Source: Pseudomonadota bacterium
GTDB lineage: Bacteria; Pseudomonadota; Alphaproteobacteria; Sphingomonadales; Sphingomonadaceae
Direction of reading: 5' to 3'
DNA length: 28,684 nt
Assembly (NCBI GenBank): GCA_023426225.1
Contig: JAFABD010000076.1
Location: forward strand, 1 to 28,684
Below the pieces are notes generated by a model. The model was not told where the DNA came from. It was given only the letters and a program-made list of their open reading frames with translations, and did no database searches. Of the stretch, positions 9,885 to 17,152 are shown one piece after another (position 1 is the first letter of the stretch; each line of letters opens with the position of its first letter). The position numbers were made by a program, and so were the translations under genes.

Positions 9885-9891
9885 TCGGGAC

Positions 9892-10121
9892 TTAGCTGCC
9901 GTTCCTAGGTGATGTGTCAAATGGCAAGTCCTGCCCGGAGCCGACGTCCAGCGCTGCGCCAGCCGGCTATCAGACATCGACCGAGGCTGGGCCGATAGCT
10001 GAAGGTCGGCTTCACGTTTAGGCAAGGCCGAAGTCGGACGCGGCGGAGCCTCCTGCAGCAAAATGGGTAACAGGGTTGCGCAGATAAATTTTCGATCCGG
10101 ACCGCGCCGGGCCGGCAAGGA
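9892..10121. other. Intergenic, no gene seen
   Basis: 230 bases between the right end of the insertion sequence and the stop of the unknown membrane protein on the minus strand. I see no credible coding frame, tRNA or strong hairpin here. Confidence 0.5.
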
Positions 10122-11186
10122 TTACTGCTTCTTGGCCTCGACCGCGCTCTGCGCGGACGGCGGGCTGGGAATTTTTAGGTATCCTTGAAGATATGCTGCG
10201 ACGATCGTGGCGAGTATCGTGGCGATTATTCCAATTGCCCACGAAGTGAATGATGGCCAGATACGGCCTAGCATTCCGGTCTTCTTCTCCCCGAGATAAA
10301 TTGCAGCGAATGGAACGTACCGCGAGTGGAGCCAATTCACCGCGACTATGAGCGCCAAAACTGCTCCCATCAAAACGGCGCGATCCCGCAGGGTCGACAG
10401 GCTAGGTAGAACGACGATTCCGCCGAGCAGAAGGACTTGATTTACTCCGACCCCCCATCGTTTTATGTTCGTTACGTAACTTCGTTCATACCGCTTCAGG
10501 TCGCGCTTAAGCGTCTCTAAACGACCTAACACCCATGCCTCATTCGCGCCCTGCGTCATGGCCGTATTAGCGCCGGGGCCGAATTCCACCGAGACCACAT
10601 TGTTTGCGCCGAACCAGTCCGGTTTTTGCGCAAAGATTTTAATGATTTCTGCTCTATCCGCACTGAATTGCAGCTGCTTGAAATCGTCTAAGTAGCGAGC
10701 TTGCTCGGTGCCAGCGACCACCGTTACGATCACGGTCGGAAAGTCGTTTCGAATGCTCTCCGCAATCTCCGTAAACTGGCTGCGGTTTATTTCAATCGCA
10801 CCAAAATGGTGACGCGCGACGTGAAACTGCTCGATCCTTTGGGCTTCGTCTGACTGTTCTCCATCGCCGTGCGGGAAGAGAACAAACGTGCCCGCCGAAC
10901 CAACCGTTGTTTCCCAATCACCCCTTATTTCGCCCTTGCCGTCCATCTTTCCGACGACCGTCAGGGCGCCAAACTCAAGCCCCTCTATCTCGACCTGGGG
11001 CTGCCCCGATAGTTTCAGTGATGCTCCCTCAAACGAGCCCTGGACGGCATAGATGGCAATCGCCACACCGGGTTCATTCATTCGCAGTGTGCCAGTCAGG
11101 GCCGAATCATCGCCCTCGAGTGTGATGAACACATTGCCAGTGTTTGTGCCGAACGCGCGGCCAGCCCAACGCTTTGCTATAGTCAT
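10122..11186 (-). CDS. Unrecognised protein: beta-rich N-terminal domain plus C-terminal membrane segments
   Basis: 354 residues, function not recognised. Residues about 1-105 are rich in alternating hydrophobic residues (WAGRAFGTNTGNVFITLEG, LTGTLRMNE, IEGLEFGALTVVGKMDGKGE, GDWETTVGSAGTFVLFPHG), like a small beta barrel or beta sandwich. Residues about 115-235 look alpha/beta and soluble. Three hydrophobic segments follow (NQVLLLGGIVVLPSLSTL, AVLMGAVLALIVAVNWL, SWAIGIIATILATIVAAYL), then a short charged tail, so the soluble part is probably cytoplasmic and anchored by the C-terminus. No signal peptide. The GC content is visibly lower and codon choice less biased than in the neighbours, suggesting transfer. 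Divergent from the gene at 11575. ATG with AAAGGGG eight bases upstream and a good promoter candidate support the start. Confidence 0.75.
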   Translation of the reverse strand: MTIAKRWAGRAFGTNTGNVFITLEGDDSALTGTLRMNEPGVAIAIYAVQGSFEGASLKLSGQPQVEIEGLEFGALTVVGKMDGKGEIRGDWETTVGSAGTFVLFPHGDGEQSDEAQRIEQFHVARHHFGAIEINRSQFTEIAESIRNDFPTVIVTVVAGTEQARYLDDFKQLQFSADRAEIIKIFAQKPDWFGANNVVSVEFGPGANTAMTQGANEAWVLGRLETLKRDLKRYERSYVTNIKRWGVGVNQVLLLGGIVVLPSLSTLRDRAVLMGAVLALIVAVNWLHSRYVPFAAIYLGEKKTGMLGRIWPSFTSWAIGIIATILATIVAAYLQGYLKIPSPPSAQSAVEAKKQ

Positions 11187-11203
11187 GAGTGCCCCTTTGC
11201 GCC

Positions 11204-11233
11204 CTTATAGCCTGGATAAAGCGGAGAGAACAA
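11204..11233 (-). promoter_or_regulatory. Candidate promoter of the unknown gene at 10122-11186
   Basis: On the minus strand TTGTTC (11233-11228), an 18-base spacer, and TATAAG (11209-11204), which differs from the consensus TATAAT at one position. The ATG follows 17 bases after the -10, with AAAGGGG between them as ribosome-binding site. The arrangement is close to canonical sigma-70, unlike the core-gene promoters of this window. Confidence 0.5.
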
Positions 11234-11562
11234 GCTGGGAACATCGGCGGGAGAGCTGACGTTCCGTTGCGCGAACTACTCTATGAAAAATCAAGAGCAT
11301 GCGGCGTAACAGAATTGGGTTCTAGGTTTGCGTTAGTGGATTACAGATCGCGAAGGGCGTCGCGGGTCAACGCTTGAGCCGAAGCCGACATCTAATAGAA
11401 ATAGCAACAGTCAGGGGAGCAACGGCGGTGCGTCGAGAAGCTTTGACTGATGTACTGAGAAGCGGTGACCAAACCGCTCGCCCACTCGACCGATCATGGG
11501 CGCGTACCATGATGGCGCAAACGGAGACTGCGTCTTGGGTTTCGGTCTTGCAGGCGCCTCCC

Positions 11563-11568
11563 TATACT
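11563..11568 (+). promoter_or_regulatory. Candidate -10 box giving a leaderless or near-leaderless mRNA
   Basis: TATACT lies six bases before the ATG at 11575, and nothing resembling a ribosome-binding site fits between them. If used, transcription would begin at or next to the start codon. The -35 region at the proper distance (TTTCGG, 11540-11545) is weak. The rest of 11187-11562 has no other gene that I can support. Confidence 0.3.
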
Positions 11569-11574
11569 CGGACG

Positions 11575-12222
11575 ATGATCCAGTTCCTCAACTCGAATGC
11601 CGGGGCCGTAACAGCGCTTGCCACGGTAGCATTGCTGATAGTGACCGGCTGGTACGCGTGGACGACGCGAGCCCTCTTACGAGAGGCTGAGAAGACCCGC
11701 CTAACCGCTGGAGAGCCACGGGTTGTTGCTTACCTTCGTGTTCACGAGGTCCATTCGAACTTTGTGCAGCTTTGCGTAGCTAACCTAGCCGGGGCAGCTG
11801 CGGCCGGTGTCACAGCCTCAATTGCGAAGGTGACAGAATGGCCACTGGAGTTCGGCCTAGAGAACTCGGCGATTCTACGCGATCTCAAGTTCTTGCGGCC
11901 GCACGAAGTCTTGCGTTTCGATTTGGCATCAGGCCCGGAACTGTTCCGCGACAATGAGCCAGCCGTCTTCAAAGCCCACATTGCGTTCGAGAGCCTAGAT
12001 GGCCGAAAATTCACTTTCGACGACATTCTCAAGGTTGAAAGCGTTACCGGTCACGGCAATTGGCACATCTATGGAATTGATGATGTTGCTCGAAGGCTCA
12101 AGGATATTGCCGATGCAATGAAGTCATTTACCGGAGGTCGGCGCCTAAAAGTCGACGCCTTCAGTGGGGCCGATCGTCGAGAAGAGCGACGCTTGCAGGA
12201 AGAGCAAAGGGAGCAGTTTTAA
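11575..12222 (+). CDS. Unrecognised protein with one N-terminal transmembrane segment
   Basis: 215 residues. Begins MIQFLNSNAGAVTALATVAL and continues LIVTGWYAWTTRALLREAEK: one transmembrane helix (about residues 9-28) followed by a basic juxtamembrane helix, so the remainder should face the cytoplasm. The soluble part contains GEPRVVAYLRVHEVHSNFVQ and LCVANLAGAAAAGVTASI, a beta-rich stretch that resembles small membrane-anchored conserved hypotheticals, and ends in a charged helix (RREERRLQEEQREQF). I cannot name a function. The frame is open to 11374 but only TTG or weak starts occur and that part has no protein-like character. Lower GC than the core genes; divergent from 10122-11186, with which it may form an accessory unit. 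Confidence 0.65.
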   Translation: MIQFLNSNAGAVTALATVALLIVTGWYAWTTRALLREAEKTRLTAGEPRVVAYLRVHEVHSNFVQLCVANLAGAAAAGVTASIAKVTEWPLEFGLENSAILRDLKFLRPHEVLRFDLASGPELFRDNEPAVFKAHIAFESLDGRKFTFDDILKVESVTGHGNWHIYGIDDVARRLKDIADAMKSFTGGRRLKVDAFSGADRREERRLQEEQREQF

Positions 12223-12493
12223 GAGACTGCGGCAACCCGGACCGGATCAGACGCAGCCTTCGCCTCACCCATTAAAGGGCTCGGAGTGATATTAACGGAC
12301 GGCAGCTTTCAAGATCGCCGGCCGGTGGATCGAACGGCCGACATGGGGCGCGGTTCTGCCAGACGGCCTCGTGCTGAGCGAACGGCAGGTTCTGGTCGAA
12401 ACATGTCACGCCAAAAAACCTAAAGCGCCCCATCGGAACAAATCAAAAACAAACACTTTCCTACAACCCTGCCCTTCAGGCATAAACTGGTGG
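12223..12493. other. Intergenic, no gene seen
   Basis: 271 bases between the unknown membrane protein and the helix-turn-helix gene. The right part (about 12400-12480) is unusually A-rich for this window, with several short A runs, and may carry the promoter of the next gene; I could not assign hexamers. Confidence 0.4.
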
Positions 12494-12907
12494 ATGGAAC
12501 CCGAATCGGACGATCCCTTCGTTTTCACGCCTGTCGCCACCGGTGCGCGCAGCGACGGGTGGTCGCCCGAGCGCCAGCAGCGCTTCATTGCCGAGCTGGC
12601 GCAGCATGGCGGCGTCGGGGCGGCGGCGCGCGCGGTGGGGATGACGCCTCAGACCGCCAATCGCCTGCGCAAACGGCCCGATGCGGCGGCGTTCGCGCGC
12701 GCCTGGGACGCGGCGGTGCAGGAAGGGCGGCTGCGATCCTATGACGAGGCGGTGCGTCGCGGGCGCGAGGGCGTGGTCGTCCCCGTGATGCGGCGCGGCA
12801 AGGTCGTCGGCCATCGGCGGCGGTACGACAATCGCCTGCTCTTCGCCGCCTGCTATGGCGAGCCGATGACGCGCTTCCGCCGCGACGATCCATCGGGGGC
12901 GCGTTGA
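12494..12907 (+). CDS. Small helix-turn-helix protein of unknown role
   Basis: 137 residues. Central helix-turn-helix-like stretch: SPERQQRFIAELAQHGGVGAAARAVGMTPQTANRLRKRP (about residues 24-62), resembling the DNA-binding part of phage terminase small subunits and similar proteins. A second half contains RAWDAAVQEGRLRSYDEAV and a basic VMRRGKVVGHRRRYDNRLLF segment. The N-terminal PFVFTPVATGARSDGW is shared, as I recall, with uncharacterised sphingomonad proteins. The ATG at 12494 is preceded by GGTGG. High GC like the core. It ends convergent with mltG. Could be a chromosomal regulator or a domesticated phage gene. Confidence 0.7.
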   Translation: MEPESDDPFVFTPVATGARSDGWSPERQQRFIAELAQHGGVGAAARAVGMTPQTANRLRKRPDAAAFARAWDAAVQEGRLRSYDEAVRRGREGVVVPVMRRGKVVGHRRRYDNRLLFAACYGEPMTRFRRDDPSGAR

Positions 12908-12919
12908 TGTCGCTTTTGC

Positions 12920-12937
12920 GGAACCTTTGGAACCTTT
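12920..12937. repeat. Tandem duplication of GGAACCTTT
   Basis: Two head-to-tail copies of a 9-base unit just after the helix-turn-helix gene, immediately before the convergent-terminator hairpin. No function is evident. Confidence 0.6.
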
Positions 12938-12963
12938 GCGGCCGCGCCGGGCGACGCGGCCGC
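12938..12963. terminator. Hairpin between convergent genes
   Basis: GCGGCCGCG (12938-12946), an 8-base loop, CGCGGCCGC (12955-12963): nine perfect GC pairs. It lies between the stop of the helix-turn-helix gene (plus) and the stop of mltG (minus). Reading from mltG, it is 12 bases after the stop. No T-run follows on either strand, so the terminator role is inferred from position. Confidence 0.4.
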
Positions 12964-12974
12964 CGGGATCTTGC

Positions 12975-13964
12975 CTACATCTCGCCGCGGCTGCGGCGGA
13001 TGGCGTACCATTTCTGCACGTTCGCGTTGTGCTGTTCCAGCGTCTCGGCGAACACATGGCCGCCGGTGCCGTCGGCGACGAAATAGAGCGCGTTCGACGC
13101 GGCGGGGTCGAGCACCGCGTCGATCGACGCGCGGCCCGGATTGGCGATCGGCCCGGCGGGCAGCCCGGCCATCGCATAGGTGTTGTAGGCGTTGCGCGCG
13201 TGGAGTTCGGACTGGAGGATGCGGCGGCCCAGCGGCTTGCCGTGCGTGATCGGATAGATCACCGTCGGATCGGCCTGCAGGCGCATGTTCTGCTTCAGCC
13301 GGTTGGCATAGACCGCGGCGACCATCCGGCGTTCCTCGGCCTTGCCCGTCTCCTTCTCGACGATCGAGGCGAGCGTGACCGCTTCCTGCGGCGTCTTGAC
13401 CGCGATGCCGGGGCGCCGCGCCGCCCAGGCCTTGGCGAGATAGGCGGTCATCGCCTTCTGCATCCGGTCGAGCACGCTCTGGCGCGTGTCGCCGCGGTTA
13501 TAGGCATAGCTGTCGGGCAGCACCGATCCCTCGGCGGGGATCTCGACGCTGCCGGTCAGTTCGGGCGCCTTCATCAGCGCCTCGTGGACGAGGATCGACG
13601 GCGTGCCCTCGGGCACCCGGACAAAGCGCTGCACGGTGCGGCCACCCTGCATCATCTTCAGGATGTCGGCCTGGCTCAGATGCGCGGGGATGCGGTATTC
13701 GCCCGCCTGGATCGGCGTCGAACCGCCGAAGATGCGGGCGAGCACCACGAAGCGGCGGGCCGATCCGATCGCCCCCGCCTTTTCGAGGGCATCCGCGGCG
13801 CGTGCCAGCGTGGCCCCTTCGGGGATCTCCACGCTGACATTCGCCGCCGCCGGCCCGGCGCCGCCCCACATGTGGAGGACGCCGAGGCCGATCGCGAGCA
13901 GCGCGAGCAACGCTGCGATCAGTGCGCAGCCGCTTGTTCGCCGCCGCGGAGGCTGGGGTGACAC
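12975..13964 (-). CDS. mltG: Endolytic murein transglycosylase MltG
   Basis: Inner-membrane lytic transglycosylase that cuts nascent glycan strands and helps set their length. 329 residues: short basic N-terminus, one membrane anchor (about residues 13-32), a LysM-like segment with IPEGATLARAADALEKAGAI (47-66), then the catalytic YceG-like domain. The active-site glutamate lies in LASIVEKETG (198-207), followed by AAVYANRLKQNMRLQADPTVIY and the GLPAGPIANPGRASI motif. Starts with GTG, four bases after the fabF stop, so it is the last gene of the fatty-acid operon; fabF-mltG linkage is common in proteobacteria. Confidence 0.94.
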   Translation of the reverse strand: MSPQPPRRRTSGCALIAALLALLAIGLGVLHMWGGAGPAAANVSVEIPEGATLARAADALEKAGAIGSARRFVVLARIFGGSTPIQAGEYRIPAHLSQADILKMMQGGRTVQRFVRVPEGTPSILVHEALMKAPELTGSVEIPAEGSVLPDSYAYNRGDTRQSVLDRMQKAMTAYLAKAWAARRPGIAVKTPQEAVTLASIVEKETGKAEERRMVAAVYANRLKQNMRLQADPTVIYPITHGKPLGRRILQSELHARNAYNTYAMAGLPAGPIANPGRASIDAVLDPAASNALYFVADGTGGHVFAETLEQHNANVQKWYAIRRSRGEM

Positions 13965-13968
13965 GGTG

Positions 13969-15228
13969 TCAGATCGCCTTCATCACCAGGCTGGCATTGG
14001 TGCCGCCAAAGCCGAAGCTGTTGTTGAGCACGGCCTTGACCTTGCGCTGCTTGGCGACGTGCGGGACCAGGTCGACGCCCGCGCAATTCTCGCTCGGGTT
14101 GTCGAGGTTCAGCGTCGGCGGCACCACCTGGTCGCGCAGCGCGAGGATGCAGAAGATGCTCTCCACCGCACCCGCGCCGCCCAGCAGGTGGCCGATCGCC
14201 GACTTGGTCGAGCTCATCGACAGCCCGCCGATCGCATCGCCGAACAGCCGGCGCACCGCGCCGAGTTCCAGCTCGTCGCCCAGCGGGGTCGAGGTGCCGT
14301 GCGCGTTGATATAGTCGATGTCCTCAAGCGCGAGGCCCGACTTCTTCATCGCCATCTGCATCGACCGGAACGCGCCCGAACCCTCGGGATGCGGCGCGGT
14401 GACGTGATAGGCGTCGCCCGACAGGCCATAGCCGATCACCTCGGCATAGATCTTGGCGCCGCGGCGCTTGGCATGCTCATATTCCTCGAGCACGACCACG
14501 CCCGCACCCTCGCCCATCACGAAGCCGTCGCGATCCCGGTCATAGGGGCGGCTTGCCTTGGTGGGGTCGTCGCGGAAACCGGTCGACAGCGCACGCGCCT
14601 GGCCGAACCCCGCGATGCCGATCGGGCAGATCGCGCCCTCGGCGCCGCCCGCCAGCATGATGTCGGCGTCGTCCATCGCGATCATCCGCGCGGCATCGCC
14701 GATCGAGTGCGCGCCGGTCGAACAGGCGGTGACGACCGCATGATTCGGCCCCATCAGCCCGTACTTGATCGAGACCTGGCCCGAGATCAGGTTGATCAGG
14801 CGCCCGTGGACGAAGTGCGGCGAGACGCGCTTCGGCCCCTTGGCGGCAAGCACCAGCGACTCGCTCTCGATGCCCGGCAGGCCGCCGATGCCCGAACCGA
14901 TCGAGCAACCGGCGCGCAGGCGCAGCTCCTCGGGCATGTCGAGCAGCCCGGCATCCTCGATCGCCTGGCCCGCGGCGTCGATGCCATAGACGATGAACGG
15001 GTCGACCTGGCGCTGCACCTTGTGGTCGACGCGCCGCGACGGATCGAAACCATATTCGTGGTCCGCCGGCTTCACCTCGCACGCATAGTTGCTCTGGAAA
15101 TCCGTCGCATCGAAGCGGGTGATCGTGCCGGCGCCCGAACGCGCCGCAATGATGTTCTTCCAGCTCGTCTCCACATCCGCACCAAGCGGGGTGACGAGCC
15201 CAAGGCCGGTGACGACTACGCGGCGCAT
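13969..15228 (-). CDS. fabF: 3-oxoacyl-ACP synthase II
   Basis: Condenses malonyl-ACP with acyl-ACP in fatty-acid elongation. 419 residues from the ATG at 15228, which has GGAG nine bases upstream; the frame is open seven codons further. Catalytic triad: Cys169 in VTACSTGAHSIG, His310 in INAHGTSTPLGD and His347 in TKSAIGHLLGGAGA; the C-terminal NSFGFGGTNASLV is also conserved. Follows acpP after a 172-base gap containing a large hairpin, and precedes mltG by four bases. Confidence 0.97.
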   Translation of the reverse strand: MRRVVVTGLGLVTPLGADVETSWKNIIAARSGAGTITRFDATDFQSNYACEVKPADHEYGFDPSRRVDHKVQRQVDPFIVYGIDAAGQAIEDAGLLDMPEELRLRAGCSIGSGIGGLPGIESESLVLAAKGPKRVSPHFVHGRLINLISGQVSIKYGLMGPNHAVVTACSTGAHSIGDAARMIAMDDADIMLAGGAEGAICPIGIAGFGQARALSTGFRDDPTKASRPYDRDRDGFVMGEGAGVVVLEEYEHAKRRGAKIYAEVIGYGLSGDAYHVTAPHPEGSGAFRSMQMAMKKSGLALEDIDYINAHGTSTPLGDELELGAVRRLFGDAIGGLSMSSTKSAIGHLLGGAGAVESIFCILALRDQVVPPTLNLDNPSENCAGVDLVPHVAKQRKVKAVLNNSFGFGGTNASLVMKAI

Positions 15229-15317
15229 GGCAATTTCTCCGTCAAACAACGTTCAATCCGCGAACCGGCCCGCCGGGTGCGCCCGGGCGGGCACAGGGCG
15301 GGTGGCGGAACGCGAAA

Positions 15318-15354
15318 CGGCTTCCCGTCCCCGTTGGTCGGGGCCGGAAAGCCG
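15318..15354 (-). promoter_or_regulatory. Large intercistronic hairpin between acpP and fabF
   Basis: On the minus strand CGGCTTTCCGGCCCCG, loop ACCAA, CGGGGACGGGAAGCCG: sixteen positions with one mismatch and one wobble. The RNA then continues TTTCGCGTT. It stands 46 bases after the acpP stop and 89 bases before the fabF start. Likely a partial terminator or RNA-stability element that lets acpP be made in excess over fabF. Confidence 0.5.
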
Positions 15355-15400
15355 CTGAAGGGCAGGACCCCGCCCGCAGGCGTGGAACGCCACGGACCAA

Positions 15401-15649
15401 TCAGTCCTTCTTGTGCTCGCTGATGTAGCTCACCGCATCGGCAACGGTGCTGATCTTCTCAGCCGCGTCGTCGGGGATCTCCACACCGAATTCTTCCTCG
15501 AACGCCATCACCAGCTCGACGATATCGAGGCTGTCGGCGCCGAGATCGTCGATGAAGCTCGCCTCGGGCTTCACCTCAGCCGCGTCCACGCCGAGGTGAT
15601 CGACGACGAGCGCCGTGACGCGCGCGGTGATTTCTTCCTGGTTGGCCAT
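15401..15649 (-). CDS. acpP: Acyl carrier protein
   Basis: Carries growing acyl chains on a 4'-phosphopantetheine arm. 82 residues, acidic, with the modification site Ser40 in DDLGADSLDIVELVMAFEEE. The start is the ATG at 15649 (MANQEEITARV); the frame extends upstream but without ACP sequence. The protein has the usual four-helix length. Its own promoter candidate is at 15694-15722, and the next gene fabF is separated by a hairpin, both consistent with ACP being much more abundant than the enzymes. Confidence 0.97.
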   Translation of the reverse strand: MANQEEITARVTALVVDHLGVDAAEVKPEASFIDDLGADSLDIVELVMAFEEEFGVEIPDDAAEKISTVADAVSYISEHKKD

Positions 15650-15693
15650 AAACCCTGTTGTCCTTTGATTGGGGCTCAGATTGCTTGAACCGC

Positions 15694-15722
15694 ACCTAGA
15701 ATGCTGCCGGGAACGTTGCAAG
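15694..15722 (-). promoter_or_regulatory. Candidate acpP promoter
   Basis: Minus strand CTTGCA (15722-15717), 17-base spacer, CTAGGT (15699-15694), 44 bases before the ATG. It resembles the alphaproteobacterial CTTGAC/CTATAT pattern and the other core-gene candidates in this window. Confidence 0.45.
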
Positions 15723-15780
15723 AGGTTCGCTGACGCGAAGCAGCGGCACCGGCCCGCCGCTGCACACGCCCCGCCGCCGG

Positions 15781-16332
15781 TCAGGCGTTGGCGAAGGCGA
15801 TGCTCGCATATTGGACGCTATTCAGAAAGGCGAAGAACTCCGCAAGCAATTCTGCATTTTCGCGCGTCTGCTGCGCCTCGTCGGTCACGACCGAACGCAC
15901 CAGCGCCTGCGTCTCGGTTGCGGTCAGCGGACGGCTGCGCACATCGTCGGGAAGCGCCTGAAAGGCATCTTCGAGCACGGCGGGATCGAATCCCCGCTCG
16001 CTCACCACCCGCTGCGCGATCGGCAGCCTCAGCTTGGCGAGCGCGAAGATGCTTGCCGCCCGCACCGCCGTCGGCGACCAGCCATGCGTGCGTGCGCACT
16101 CGGCCGCAGCGGTGCCGATGCCCGACCCGACCGTCGCGGCATAGCTGGGCCTGTGGCCGCTTTCGGCCAGGTTGCGCGCGGTATCCGTCTCGATCTCCTT
16201 GCGAACCGCAGGATCGAGCGTCGTGACGACACAGTCGAGCGTGCCGAGATCGGCCGCCCTCGCGGGCGCCGCCGCGCAACCCAGCAGCAGCAGCGCCGCC
16301 GCCGCGCCGGCGGGTCGCACCCCGTTTCGCAT
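15781..16332 (-). CDS. Small exported protein of unknown function within the fab cluster
   Basis: 183 residues from the ATG at 16332, which has GGGGGAGGG upstream. The N-terminus is a signal peptide (MRNGVRPAGAAAALLLLGCA, then AAPARA); LLLGC is a weak lipobox, so either signal peptidase I or II may act. The mature part is mostly helical, with TDTARNLAESGHRPSYAATV and ECARTHGWSPTAVRAASI, the latter containing a single conserved-looking Cys. No domain recognised. Lies 37 bases after fabG and 131 bases before acpP on the same strand, so it is probably co-transcribed with fabD-fabG, yet it is an envelope protein. Confidence 0.75.
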   Translation of the reverse strand: MRNGVRPAGAAAALLLLGCAAAPARAADLGTLDCVVTTLDPAVRKEIETDTARNLAESGHRPSYAATVGSGIGTAAAECARTHGWSPTAVRAASIFALAKLRLPIAQRVVSERGFDPAVLEDAFQALPDDVRSRPLTATETQALVRSVVTDEAQQTRENAELLAEFFAFLNSVQYASIAFANA

Positions 16333-16369
16333 CGTCAAGACACCCTCCCCCAACAGCTTCGCAACCGCG

Positions 16370-17107
16370 TCAGATCATCGCCATCCCGCCGTTCACATGC
16401 AGCGTCTGGCCGGTGACATAGGATGCCTCGCGGCTCGCCAGATAGACGACGGCGGCGGCGATATCGTCGCCCTCGCCCAGCTTGCCCGCCGGAATGCGGC
16501 CGAGCAACGCTTCTTTCTGCGCATCGGGAAGCGCGTCGGTCATCGCCGAGCGGATGAACCCGGGCGCGACGCAATTGACGGTGATGTTGCGGCTCGCCAG
16601 TTCCTGCGCCAGCGCCTTCGACATGCCGATCAGGCCCGCCTTCGACGCCGCATAGTTGGCCTGCCCCGGATTGCCCGTCACGCCCACGACCGACGTGATC
16701 GACACGACGCGGCCGAACCGCGCCTTCATCATCGGCTTGGCGGCCGAACGGATCAGGCGGAACGCGGCCTCAAGATTCACCTTGATGACCTGTTCCCACT
16801 CCTCGTCTTTCATCCGCATCGCCAGATTGTCGCGCGTCACGCCCGCATTGTTGACGAGGATGTCGAGCTTGCCGAGCGCTTCGACCGCCTGCGGCACCAG
16901 CGCGTCGACCGCCGCCGCATCGGCAAGGTTGCACGACAATGCGACATGATCGCCCCCCAGTTCGGCGCGAAAGGCCTCGAGCTTTTCGACATTCGAGCCC
17001 GAAAGCGCCAGGCGCGCGCCCTGCGCGGCCAGCGCGCGAGCGATCGCCGAACCGATACCGCCGGACGCGCCGGTGACGAGTGCGGTCATCCCGCTAAGAT
17101 CGAACAT
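16370..17107 (-). CDS. fabG: 3-oxoacyl-ACP reductase
   Basis: NADPH-dependent reduction of 3-oxoacyl-ACP in fatty-acid synthesis. Short-chain dehydrogenase of 245 residues. Cofactor motif GASGGIG (13-19), NNAG (86-89), and active-site residues Asn111, Ser139 (VVSITSVVG), Tyr152 and Lys156 (NYAASKAGL). The C-terminal GQTLHVNGGMAMI is the usual FabG ending. The start ATG at 17107 lies 45 bases after the fabD stop. Confidence 0.97.
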   Translation of the reverse strand: MFDLSGMTALVTGASGGIGSAIARALAAQGARLALSGSNVEKLEAFRAELGGDHVALSCNLADAAAVDALVPQAVEALGKLDILVNNAGVTRDNLAMRMKDEEWEQVIKVNLEAAFRLIRSAAKPMMKARFGRVVSITSVVGVTGNPGQANYAASKAGLIGMSKALAQELASRNITVNCVAPGFIRSAMTDALPDAQKEALLGRIPAGKLGEGDDIAAAVVYLASREASYVTGQTLHVNGGMAMI

Positions 17108-17152
17108 GGTGCTGTTTTCCTTGTATCTGCAAAACGACGCAGCGCGCCGCGA

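Larger units (their letters stand above)
8315..9886. mobile_element. IS1182-type insertion sequence, apparently complete
   Basis: One transposase gene is bracketed by inverted repeats. The left end is GGCCGTGTAAAAACGGC (8316-8332) and the right end, read inward, is GGCTGTGTAAAAACGTC (9884-9868): 15 of 17 positions match. The 5-mer GGGAC occurs directly outside both ends (8310-8314 and 9887-9891) and could be a target duplication, although the exact terminal base is uncertain because the left end would start A-GGC and the right end GA-GGC. It sits downstream of the eda hairpin, not inside a recognisable gene. Confidence 0.85.

Noticed and set aside
11374..11574. N-terminal extension of the 215-residue unknown protein from a TTG
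   Set aside because: No protein-like character, no ribosome-binding site, and the membrane segment is expected at the N-terminus; ATG 11575 is preferred.
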